Of a stretch of DNA of 64,000 nucleotides, positions 7,790-14,867 are shown piece by piece. Each line of letters opens with the position of its first letter. Position 1 is the stretch's first letter. The DNA comes from VRUE01 sp963770315 (GTDB lineage: Bacteria; Actinomycetota; Thermoleophilia; Solirubrobacterales; 70-9): positions 124,001-188,000 of the forward strand of contig CAVYPC010000002.1 of NCBI GenBank assembly GCA_963770315.1, read 5' to 3'. The notes below the pieces were generated by a model, which was not told the origin of the DNA, searched no databases, and saw only the letters and a list, made by a program, of their open reading frames with translations. The position numbers were made by a program, and so were the translations under genes.

Positions 7790-8806
7790 ATGGATCTGGG
7801 AATCGTCGGTCTCGGACGTATGGGCGCCAACATGGCTCGCCGCCTGATGCGCGACGGCCACCGGATCGTCGCCCACGACGTCAATCCCGATGCGGTCTCC
7901 GCGCTGGCGGGCGAGGGCGCCGACGGCGCCTCCTCGCTGCAGGAGCTGGCCGCGAAGCTGAGCGCGCCGCGGGCTGTATGGGTGATGGTCCCCTCCGGCG
8001 AGATCACCGAGCAGACGGTCGCGGACGTCGCCGCGGTGCTCGAGCCGGGCGACGCGATCGTCGACGGCGGCAACTCCTACTACCGCGATGACATTCGCCG
8101 TGCCGAGATGCTGGGCGAGAGGGAAATCGACTTCGTCGACTGCGGCACCAGCGGCGGCGTCTTCGGCCTCGACCGCGGCTACTGCCTGATGATCGGCGGC
8201 CCCGACGGCGCGGTGGCGCGGCTCGACCCGATCTTCGCGACCCTCGCGCCCGGCGTCGAGTCGGCGGAGCGCACGCCGGGCCGCAGCGGCGACCCCTCGC
8301 CCGCGGAGAACGGCTACCTGCACTGCGGCCCGAACGGCGCCGGGCACTTCGTGAAGATGGTCCACAACGGGATCGAGTACGGGATCATGGCCGCTTACGC
8401 CGAGGGTCTCAACATCCTCAAGAACGCCAACGCGGGCAAGGTCCAGCGCGAGGCCGACGCCGAGACGGCACCGATGGAGCAGCCCGAGTACTACCAGTAC
8501 GACCTCGACCTGCCTGAGGTCACCGAGGTCTGGCGGCGCGGCAGCGTGATCGGCTCCTGGCTGCTCGACCTGACCGCGGCGTCAATGCAGGAATCCCCCG
8601 ACCTCTCCGAGTTCGCGGGCCGGGTCTCGGACTCGGGCGAGGGCCGTTGGACCTCGATCGCGGCGATCGACGAGGGCGTGCCGGCGCCGGTGTTGACGAC
8701 GGCGCTGTACGAGCGCTTCTTCTCGCGCGGGCTCGACGACTTCGGCGACAAGGTGCTGTCGGCGATGCGCAAGCAGTTCGGCGGCCACGACGAGAAGGCT
8801 TCGTAG
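7790..8806 (+). CDS. gnd: 6-phosphogluconate dehydrogenase (short, decarboxylating type)
   Basis: This 338-residue enzyme converts 6-phosphogluconate to ribulose 5-phosphate and CO2. The Rossmann motif GLGRMGANMARRL opens the protein, GTSGGVFGLDRGYCLMIGG gives the substrate-binding signature, and GPNGAGHFVKMVHNGIEYG contains the catalytic Lys. It is the short form (about 300-340 residues) found in many actinobacteria rather than the 470-residue E. coli type. The start at 7790 is supported by GGAGGG just upstream; the frame is open further 5', but those codons overlap the zwf promoter. A TAGGAT box at 7728 could be its -10. pgl follows after 26 bases. Confidence 0.95.
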   Translation: MDLGIVGLGRMGANMARRLMRDGHRIVAHDVNPDAVSALAGEGADGASSLQELAAKLSAPRAVWVMVPSGEITEQTVADVAAVLEPGDAIVDGGNSYYRDDIRRAEMLGEREIDFVDCGTSGGVFGLDRGYCLMIGGPDGAVARLDPIFATLAPGVESAERTPGRSGDPSPAENGYLHCGPNGAGHFVKMVHNGIEYGIMAAYAEGLNILKNANAGKVQREADAETAPMEQPEYYQYDLDLPEVTEVWRRGSVIGSWLLDLTAASMQESPDLSEFAGRVSDSGEGRWTSIAAIDEGVPAPVLTTALYERFFSRGLDDFGDKVLSAMRKQFGGHDEKAS

Positions 8807-8832
8807 CGCCCGCAACCGGGTAGGCGACTCCG

Positions 8833-9507
8833 ATGGCGATCGAGACCAAGATATTCCCCGATGCCGATGCGGCTTCGCGCTACGCGGCCGAAGCCGTTGC
8901 CGCCGCTGGCGAGGAGGCGATCGAGGCGCGGGGCGAATTCAACCTCGCGCTCAGCGGCGGCAAGACGCCCTGGGCGATGATCGGCCTGCTCGGCGAAATG
9001 GAGGAGATGCCCTGGGACGCGGCGCACATCTACCAGGTCGACGAGCGGGTCGCACCGCCTGGCGACGAGGCGCGCAACCTGACCCACCTGGTGCAGATGC
9101 TCTCGATCGACCATCAGGCGGCGCTGCGGCCGATGCCGGTAACCAGCCGCGACCTCGAACTGTCCGCGGCCGAGTACGAAGTGCACGTTCCCGAGCGGCT
9201 CGACCTCATCCATCTCGGCCTCGGCCCCGACGGTCACACGGCCTCGCTCGTCCCCGGCGACTCGGTGCTCGAAGTCGACGATCGCCGCGTCGCGATGACC
9301 GGCGAGCCCTACCAGGGTCACCACCGGATGACGCTCACCTATCCGGCTCTTGCCGCAGCAAGGCAGATCCTCTGGCTGACGCTCGGCGAGGGTGCCCGCG
9401 AGCCCCTCGCCAGGCTGCTTGCCGGCGACACCTCGATCCCGGCCGGCCGGGTCGAGAACGACAGCATGCTCGTCGTCGCCGACGAGGCCGCGGCGGGCCG
9501 CGCTTAG
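8833..9507 (+). CDS. pgl: 6-phosphogluconolactonase
   Basis: This 224-residue protein hydrolyses 6-phosphogluconolactone, linking Zwf to Gnd. Family signatures include NLALSGGKTPWAM near residue 38, YQVDERVAPPGDEARN, and LGLGPDGHTASLVPG, the typical Pgl phosphate and catalytic region. Length is normal for the DevB/Pgl type. It follows gnd in the same orientation, so gnd-pgl is probably an operon. Its TAG stop is the first three bases of the inverted repeat that fills the gap to the next, convergent gene. Confidence 0.94.
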   Translation: MAIETKIFPDADAASRYAAEAVAAAGEEAIEARGEFNLALSGGKTPWAMIGLLGEMEEMPWDAAHIYQVDERVAPPGDEARNLTHLVQMLSIDHQAALRPMPVTSRDLELSAAEYEVHVPERLDLIHLGLGPDGHTASLVPGDSVLEVDDRRVAMTGEPYQGHHRMTLTYPALAAARQILWLTLGEGAREPLARLLAGDTSIPAGRVENDSMLVVADEAAAGRA

Positions 9508-9810
9508 AGACTGATCCACCGCCTCTCGGCGGGCTAGGCAGGGATGGCGGGTGCGCCTCTGCAGGAATTGACACCCAAGAGCGGAGCTCTTGGGTGAATC
9601 TGGTGCGCGGCTTCGCCGCGCAGGTACCAGATTGCATAGGCCGCTTCGCGACATTCACCCGCAGACCGGCCAGGCTTCTCTGTCTCGACACGCTCCCGCA
9701 ATAGCCAAGGCTGCAAGTGCGGTCAGGGCTCCCAAGCTTCAAGCCGAGGGCGACGCCTCGGGGGGGCAGAGCTTTCGAAGCCCGCCGAGAGGTCGTGGGG
9801 TCAGTCTCTA
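9505..9810. repeat. Stop-to-stop palindromic region containing composite element copy 1
   Basis: This roughly 300-base gene-free stretch separates pgl and the convergent nucleotidyltransferase gene. It is bounded by an imperfect inverted repeat: 9505-9535 pairs with 9779-9810, with about 28 of 31 positions matching. Each arm begins with the TAG stop codon of the flanking gene. Inside lie the X-core-Y unit at 9542-9685 and a second module at 9686-9780 with short hairpins (GCTTTCGAAGC; CGAGG..CCTCG). The same modules recur at 53118-53586. No coding potential is convincing here. It would act at least as a bidirectional terminator. Confidence 0.8.
9542..9685 (+). repeat. Composite element unit, X-core-Y arrangement
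   Basis: The left arm X is 9542-9568, the core is 9569-9652 and the right arm Y is 9653-9685. The core contains hairpins ACCCAAGAGC/GCTCTTGGGT and GCGCGGC-TTC-GCCGCGC, then CATAGGCCGCTTCGCGAC. Unlike the two units near 53 kb, the arms here are not complementary to each other: X matches the arms of 53419-53557 and Y matches the arms of 53143-53296. Confidence 0.8.
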
Positions 9811-10401
9811 CGCGCCGGCCGGGACTTCCGCTCTCAGCTCGGCTAAACGCTGGAGTCGCGGGTCGTCCTTGCCCACCATGCGCGCCAGCCAGCCTTCGAC
9901 CTCGCCTAGATCGAGCTCGTCCTCGGCGATCGCCATCTGTTCGATGTCGATCCAGTCCTTGCGACGATCGAACATTGCCTTGCAGACCGCGAGGTGCTCG
10001 GGGGCGAGGATCGGCACCGTGATCTCGCCGAACGGCACCCGTCGTGCCCGCTTGCGCATCTCCTCGTGGATCGGGTCGTAAGCGAAGAAGAGATCGACCG
10101 CATTGTCGCCCCACCAGAGTCTGCACTGGCCATCTCGTTCCAGGGCGGCGGGGTCGAGGTCCTCGGTGGCGATGCCGAGCGGTGTAAGCGCGTCGGTCGC
10201 GTCCCGCCAGCGCCTGGCTGAGATGAAGAGGTTTACGTCGATGTCGATCGTCGCCCGCGGCGTCGCGTAGTAGGCGAGTGCGAGAGCGCCGCCGAGCGCA
10301 TGGGGAATCTTCACCGCCCTCAGCGCTTCATGAATCGCAATCACCTTGTCCGGCAGCGGCGGCGCTTCGCCGAGGGCGGATTTGGGAATGGGCTCGGTCA
10401 T
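9808..10401 (-). CDS. AbiEii-like nucleotidyltransferase fold protein (candidate toxin)
   Basis: The 197-residue frame from ATG 10401 carries a minimal nucleotidyltransferase signature, GGALALAYYATPRATIDIDV: the Gly-rich turn followed by the DxD metal-binding pair near residue 57. A further acidic position (DLFFAYDP) is also typical. Such stand-alone domains include AbiEii/AbiGii toxins and related unclassified nucleotidyltransferases. Its start overlaps the stop of the upstream gene as ATGA, so translation is coupled. The stop codon forms part of the repeat at 9505-9810. A toxin role is inferred from the two-gene layout; another small-molecule or tRNA-modifying transferase is possible. Confidence 0.65.
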   Translation of the reverse strand: MTEPIPKSALGEAPPLPDKVIAIHEALRAVKIPHALGGALALAYYATPRATIDIDVNLFISARRWRDATDALTPLGIATEDLDPAALERDGQCRLWWGDNAVDLFFAYDPIHEEMRKRARRVPFGEITVPILAPEHLAVCKAMFDRRKDWIDIEQMAIAEDELDLGEVEGWLARMVGKDDPRLQRLAELRAEVPAGA

Positions 10402-10898
10402 GCCCTGGTCGAATCCAGCCTGGGGAACTGCAGTGGCTCGCCCTTTCGTCCTCCGTGGGGAAGAGCATCGGCCAGCAGCAGCAGGTCGACGAGAGCGCTG
10501 CCGCGCTCGCTCGGCGTCGCGGCCATCCACTCGGCAATGGCACTCTCCGCCTCGTCCCGGCGAGACGCCTCGCGGCCCTCGCGATGGCCAAATCGAAGCA
10601 GGTCGAGGAGCATGTGCCGCAGGGTCGGATCCGGGGCGTGGCCCTTGCCCAGCTCCGCAATCAGCTCGCGAGCAGCACGATCGACCGTCGGCCGCGCTAT
10701 GGGCGCCCCGACTCTCCTCGCCGCTCGGCGCAGCTCCGTGGCGTCGAGGGATTTCCCCGACTTCTCGCGAGCCTTCTCGATGACTGCGTCGTCGAGCTCC
10801 CGGAAGGAGACGAGCGTGCGACTGCGAGGACCCCTGGAAGTATTGGCAGACTCGCGAATCTCGAATCGCCCAGACTTGGTGGCGGCAATGAACGCCAT
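10398..10898 (-). CDS. Helical partner protein of the nucleotidyltransferase (candidate antitoxin)
   Basis: This 166-residue, charged, mostly helical protein has no recognised catalytic motif. An N-terminal segment (IAATKSGRFEIRES) is followed by Arg- and Ala-rich helices, and the second half contains repeated Leu (LRHMLLDLLRFG, ALVDLLLLADALP). The ATG at 10898 has a perfect TATAAT nine bases upstream and a 7-base inverted repeat around it, so expression is probably leaderless and could be controlled by its own product. It is translationally coupled (ATGA) to the downstream nucleotidyltransferase gene. Antitoxin identity is inference from gene order and the operator-like repeat. Confidence 0.5.
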   Translation of the reverse strand: MAFIAATKSGRFEIRESANTSRGPRSRTLVSFRELDDAVIEKAREKSGKSLDATELRRAARRVGAPIARPTVDRAARELIAELGKGHAPDPTLRHMLLDLLRFGHREGREASRRDEAESAIAEWMAATPSERGSALVDLLLLADALPHGGRKGEPLQFPRLDSTRA

Positions 10899-10920
10899 AG
10901 TGGGTTAATTATACCACTAT
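10897..10920 (-). promoter_or_regulatory. Operator/-10 of the nucleotidyltransferase pair
   Basis: ATAGTGG (10897-10903) and CCACTAT (10914-10920) form a perfect inverted repeat flanking TATAAT (minus strand, 10913-10908). The repeat covers the -10 and the start codon. This is the most AT-rich spot for several kilobases and the typical position for an autorepressor site. Confidence 0.6.
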
Positions 10921-10991
10921 TTTTTGAGAGGGAGTGCCGTGACCGGGGCCACCAGGGCCGAGCCAGGCGAATAGCGAGGCGGGACCTCGGC

Positions 10992-12356
10992 TCAGGCCGC
11001 GCCCAGGGAGACCGCGTGATTGGCGACGATGCGGCCGGCCGGATCCCACTTGCGCTTCGCCTCGCCGAGGCGGTCGCAGACGTCCGGCGGCAGGATCGCG
11101 TCGACGTCACATGGCCCCTCGACGAAGTTGTAGTAGCCGCCGTTGGCGGCCCAGGGGCGCATCGTCTCGTCGATCTTGCCCAGGTGCGCGGAGATTGCCT
11201 CACCCAGCTCCGGCGCCATCAGCATGCCGACGCTGTATATGGCAAAGCCCGCGTCGAGGTGCGAGAGGGCGCCGCCGCTCTCGTCGGGACGACCGAGGGC
11301 GCCGCCGAGGTGGCGCAGCTCGCTGAGCAGCAGCGGCGAGCCCGAGCCGGGCCCGGCGACGCTGACGAAGGCGTCGATCGCCTCGTCGGGAAGCTCGCGG
11401 ATCGTCTGGCCTTCGCCGACCCCGGGCACGGGGCTCTCGGGATCCATGTGGATCCGGCACAGCCCGGCCGCGGGCATCCAGGCGAAGGTGTCCATGATCG
11501 TCTCGCCGATCTCCCGCAGCGGCGCGATCGTCGCTTCGCCCGTCGCCTGGTCGCCGATGCAGGCGGCGTCGATCGTCAGCAGCGGCACGCCGCGGATCGG
11601 CTCGGGCACGTCGGGGATCGGCGGCGGGGTGATGAAGCGGACGACCGAGGTGACCTCGTCGGGCACCGTTGCGGCCCAGTCGCGGTAGGTGCGGACCGCG
11701 TCGGCCCCGACCTCGGCGGGGAAGACGAGGGCGCCCGCGTAGATTTCGGCGATCGGCAGCAGGGCGAGGTGCAGGGCGGTGACGACCGCGTAGCCGCCCC
11801 CTCCGCCGCGCAGCGCCCAGAAGAGGTCGGCGTCGTTCTCGGCGTCGACCGTGCGGGCATCGCCGTCCGCGCTGACCAGCTCGATCGCCGTGACCCGGTT
11901 GCAGGCGAAGCCGTGGCGCCGGCCCAGCCAGCTCAGCCCGCCGCCCAGGGTATAGCCGACCACGCCCACGTCGGGAGCGGAGCCGGGCATCGAGCTGAGC
12001 CGGTGCGCACCCGCGGCCTCGCTCAGCTCGAGCACCAGCACGCCCGCCTCGACCCGCGCCGTCTGGGCATCGGGGTCGACCTCGATGCCCCGCATCCGCT
12101 CGGTCTTGAGCAGGATCGTGCCGTCGAGCGGCGCCAGCGGCGCGGCGCCGTGGCCGGTGCCCTGCGCGGCCACCTTGAGGTCGTTTTCGGCGGCGAAGCG
12201 GACCGTCGCGGCGACGTCCTCGACGCTCTCGGCGAAGACGACGGCGTCGGGGCGCTGGTCGGCGGCGAGATTCCAGGCAAGTCGCGCCTGATCCCAGTCG
12301 GAGTCATCGGTGGTGGCGATCCGGCCGGCTATCTCCAGCCCGGTGAAGTCGGTCAT
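10992..12356 (-). CDS. FAD-binding oxidase of the berberine-bridge (BBE) type
   Basis: This 454-residue flavoprotein has an N-terminal FAD_binding_4 domain and a C-terminal BBE segment (ANGGYYNFVEGP). The motif QGTGHGAAPL near residue 62 contains the His expected to bind FAD covalently. GYTLGGGLSWLGRRHG marks the second FAD contact. The second cysteine linkage of bicovalent members is not evident, so a single covalent bond is likely. The substrate cannot be deduced; relatives oxidise sugars, alkaloids or oligosaccharides. The ribosome site AAGGAG supports the ATG at 12356. It lies downstream of rpiA on the same strand. Confidence 0.85.
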   Translation of the reverse strand: MTDFTGLEIAGRIATTDDSDWDQARLAWNLAADQRPDAVVFAESVEDVAATVRFAAENDLKVAAQGTGHGAAPLAPLDGTILLKTERMRGIEVDPDAQTARVEAGVLVLELSEAAGAHRLSSMPGSAPDVGVVGYTLGGGLSWLGRRHGFACNRVTAIELVSADGDARTVDAENDADLFWALRGGGGGYAVVTALHLALLPIAEIYAGALVFPAEVGADAVRTYRDWAATVPDEVTSVVRFITPPPIPDVPEPIRGVPLLTIDAACIGDQATGEATIAPLREIGETIMDTFAWMPAAGLCRIHMDPESPVPGVGEGQTIRELPDEAIDAFVSVAGPGSGSPLLLSELRHLGGALGRPDESGGALSHLDAGFAIYSVGMLMAPELGEAISAHLGKIDETMRPWAANGGYYNFVEGPCDVDAILPPDVCDRLGEAKRKWDPAGRIVANHAVSLGAA

Positions 12357-12397
12357 CTGGGGTCTCCTTGCAGAGTCGGCGAAAGGTCAGCGAAGAA

Positions 12398-13045
12398 TCA
12401 GCTCAACTTCAAGCGGTTCACTGCGTCGCCCGCCCCGACCAGAACCTCGCTCACCATATCGGCAGGGAAAAGGCCGTGCGAGGAGATTCCGGGATCCGCC
12501 TCGAGCCGGGTGGCCAGCGCCGCCGGGTCGCCGATCACGCCGCGGTAGTCGGCGATGACGCCGCCGTCGGGGCTGCGCGGCACGTCGCGCAGCTCGACCT
12601 CGGGGCCGAGGCGGGCGAGGGTCGAGCGCAGGCCGAAGGCGAGCAGCTCCAGCGGCACGGGCGCGCTGAGCGACTCGACCGGCTTGCTCGAGTCGGCGAT
12701 GACGACGAAGCGCGCCGCCGCCGCCGCGACGATCTTCTCGCGCTGGTGAGCGGCGCCACCGCCCTTGATCAGCCAGCCGTCGGGCGTCACCTGGTCGGTG
12801 CCGTCGATCGCGATGTCGAGTCGCTCCAGCTCGCTGAACTCCTCGACCGGTATGCCCAGCTCCCGTGCCTGCTCCTCGGTGGCGACGGAGGTGGCGACGC
12901 AGCGGATGCCGCTCAAGCCGCGGCGGGCGAGCGCGGGCAGGAGGTGGGCGACGGTCGACCCGGTGCCGAGCCCCACCGTCATCCCGTCCTCGACCAGCTC
13001 CGCCGCCGCCGCAGCGGCGATGCGCTTCTCGTCGTCCATGGACAC
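12398..13045 (-). CDS. rpiA: Ribose-5-phosphate isomerase A
   Basis: RpiA interconverts ribose 5-phosphate and ribulose 5-phosphate. The signature VGLGTGSTVAHLLPAL is near the N-terminus, DGTDQVTPDGWLIKGGGAAH carries the catalytic Asp and Lys region, and ADSSKPV follows. At about 215 residues it is normal. I place the start at GTG 13045 because TAAAGT then lies eight bases upstream, the spacing seen at many other starts in this window; ATG 13039, two codons later, is the alternative. The gene is divergent from the FHA gene with only 27 bases between starts. It complements the other pentose phosphate genes nearby. Confidence 0.93.
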   Translation of the reverse strand: MSMDDEKRIAAAAAAELVEDGMTVGLGTGSTVAHLLPALARRGLSGIRCVATSVATEEQARELGIPVEEFSELERLDIAIDGTDQVTPDGWLIKGGGAAHQREKIVAAAAARFVVIADSSKPVESLSAPVPLELLAFGLRSTLARLGPEVELRDVPRSPDGGVIADYRGVIGDPAALATRLEADPGISSHGLFPADMVSEVLVGAGDAVNRLKLS

Positions 13046-13072
13046 CGCGGCGGACTTTATGCTCGCGCGGAG

Positions 13073-13657
13073 ATGGACGCACGGATCTGGTTGACCGGGA
13101 AAGGCTGCGAGCCGCGCTCGTTTGCCCTGGGCGAGCGGACTGCGATCGGCCGCGACCCGGAGGCCGACGTATGCATCGACGACGAGGCCGTCTCCTGGCA
13201 TCACCTCCAGATAGAGGGTCGCGGGGGCGTGCTGATGGCGACCGACCTCGACAGCCGCAACGGCACCGCGCTGAACGGCGAGCCACTCGACCGCCCCCGG
13301 CGCCTCCGCGACGGCGATGTGCTCACCCTGGGGGACTACCGGCTCGAAGTCTCAGACCCCGTCCCGGGTAGGGCGGGGGCGACCGTCGCCGCCAGCCAGC
13401 CCTCGGTCGAGCTCAACGAGGAGGAGCGGGCCACCGCGGCGGCGCTGGTCGCTCCGTACCGCAGCGAGGGCGCCTTCGCGGGCCGGCCCGCCACGCGGGC
13501 GGAGCTTGCCGAGGCGCTCCACGTCAGCGAGCGCACCGCCCAGCGCCGCCTCGACGCCCTTGCCGCCAAGCTCGACGTCCCCGGCGATTCCGGCCGCGAG
13601 CGCCCCCGCCTGATCGCCGCCCGCGTGATCGAGCTGGGCCTCGACCGGCCCCAATAG
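13073..13657 (+). CDS. FHA-domain protein with C-terminal helix-turn-helix
   Basis: This 194-residue protein joins a forkhead-associated domain (about residues 1-95; AIGRDPEADVCIDD, SWHHLQI, DLDSRNGTALNG) to a C-terminal segment containing a winged-helix-like motif (TRAELAEALHVSERTAQRRL). FHA domains bind phosphothreonine, so this could be a DNA-binding effector of a Ser/Thr kinase; one is encoded 1.2 kb downstream. It starts at ATG 13073 with TATGCT nine bases upstream and no usable ribosome site, again leaderless-like. It shares a very short divergent promoter with rpiA. The regulatory role is inferred from domain content. Confidence 0.85.
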   Translation: MDARIWLTGKGCEPRSFALGERTAIGRDPEADVCIDDEAVSWHHLQIEGRGGVLMATDLDSRNGTALNGEPLDRPRRLRDGDVLTLGDYRLEVSDPVPGRAGATVAASQPSVELNEEERATAAALVAPYRSEGAFAGRPATRAELAEALHVSERTAQRRLDALAAKLDVPGDSGRERPRLIAARVIELGLDRPQ

Positions 13658-13771
13658 ACCTGGCTCGGACCCGGCCAAATGTGGCTCGGTGGAGGGCACG
13701 GTTGTCGTTGGCGCGCACGCCTCGGTCGCGCAGCATCGATGGGGCAAGCTCACCGATGGAAAGGAAATGCC

Positions 13772-14818
13772 ATGCGTCATCGATCACTGCTCATCTCATT
13801 CGTTGCTTTGCTCGCACTCGCCATTTCGGCAACCGCGGCCTCGGCCGCATCGCCGCGCGCCGTCGTCTATTCCAAAGCGACGACGGTCGGCGGCGAGACC
13901 AAAGGCGGTCTCTTCGCGGTCAAAGCGGGGCACCTGAACCAGATCACCGAAGACCCGACCGATACGGAACCCGCCTTCTCCGTTGATGGTCGCACGATCG
14001 CCTTCGTCCGCGGGGGAGACATTTACTCGATCCGCCCGGACGGCTCCGGCCAACGACAGCTGACCAGCGGCGCGCCGTTCGACTCGACGCCGATCGTCTC
14101 GCCCGACGGCAAGCGCGTCGTCTTCGAGCGGCGGACCGCTGCCGACGGCCCCGCCGACCTCTACTCGGTCAGGGTTCTGGGCGGTGGTCTTCACACTCTC
14201 ACCGGTGGCGCCGCCGATGACCACGGGGCCGATTTCTCGCCGGACGGCCGCACGATCGTCTTCGTCCGCGACAGCGGCACTCCGGCCAACACGAAGGAGG
14301 ACCTCTACTCGATCCAGGCCAGCGGCGCGCGCATCGTCCGCCTGACCCGGACCGAAGGCGTCGACGAGTTCAAGCCGCGCTACTTCGCCGGCGGCATCCT
14401 CTTCTCTCGCGGTGAGAGCACCGAAGGGCCGGCGGCCTACGCCGACGTCTACACGATGCGCCGCAACGGCACGCGGGTGAAGCCGTTGGTCGCCGGCGTC
14501 GGCTCGGCCTACGTCGAAGATGTCTCGCCCGACGGCCACACGCTGCTGTTCCGCCGCGACCAGGGCCTCTGGTCGAAGCGGATCGGCCCCGGGAAGGCAC
14601 GCAAGCTCGCTCAGCTCCCCGACGGCTCGAAGACCAACGGCGTCTTCTCGTCCGACGGGCGCAAGGTCGCCGCCTTCGTCGCGGTCGAAGATCAGCAGTC
14701 GCTCGTCGCGATCGACGTCCCGGGCGGCCGCCAGACCGAGCTCGCCGAAGGCTTCGAGGCCTCCGAAAAAGACGGCACCGTGCTCGGCCCGGTGATCGCA
14801 TGGCAGCCGGTCCGATAG
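13772..14818 (+). CDS. Secreted TolB-like (PD40) beta-propeller protein
   Basis: This 348-residue protein begins with a signal peptide (RSLLISFVALLALAISATAA, cleavage near ASA-AS). It then has about six WD40-like PD40 repeats of the form FSPDGRTIVFVRDS, ISPDGKRVVFERR and FSVDGRTIAFVRGG, as in the C-terminal domain of TolB. The ATG at 13772 has AAAGGA as ribosome site; the frame is open upstream but lacks a signal peptide there. Such propellers are usually protein- or ligand-binding modules in the envelope. GAA and GAC codons are used more here than in the adjoining metabolic genes. No enzymatic residue is evident. Confidence 0.8.
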   Translation: MRHRSLLISFVALLALAISATAASAASPRAVVYSKATTVGGETKGGLFAVKAGHLNQITEDPTDTEPAFSVDGRTIAFVRGGDIYSIRPDGSGQRQLTSGAPFDSTPIVSPDGKRVVFERRTAADGPADLYSVRVLGGGLHTLTGGAADDHGADFSPDGRTIVFVRDSGTPANTKEDLYSIQASGARIVRLTRTEGVDEFKPRYFAGGILFSRGESTEGPAAYADVYTMRRNGTRVKPLVAGVGSAYVEDVSPDGHTLLFRRDQGLWSKRIGPGKARKLAQLPDGSKTNGVFSSDGRKVAAFVAVEDQQSLVAIDVPGGRQTELAEGFEASEKDGTVLGPVIAWQPVR

Positions 14819-14838
14819 GACGGCGCCGGTAGGACCCT

Positions 14839-14867
14839 GCCACGCGGCGGTATAACCGCCGCGTGGC
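14839..14867. promoter_or_regulatory. Perfect 12-bp palindrome over the kinase gene start
   Basis: GCCACGCGGCGG at 14839-14850 and its exact complement at 14856-14867 flank a TATAA loop. TATAAC is the only plausible -10 for the kinase gene, and the GTG start lies in the 3' arm. The palindrome could be an operator, a terminator for the upstream gene, or both. Confidence 0.6.
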
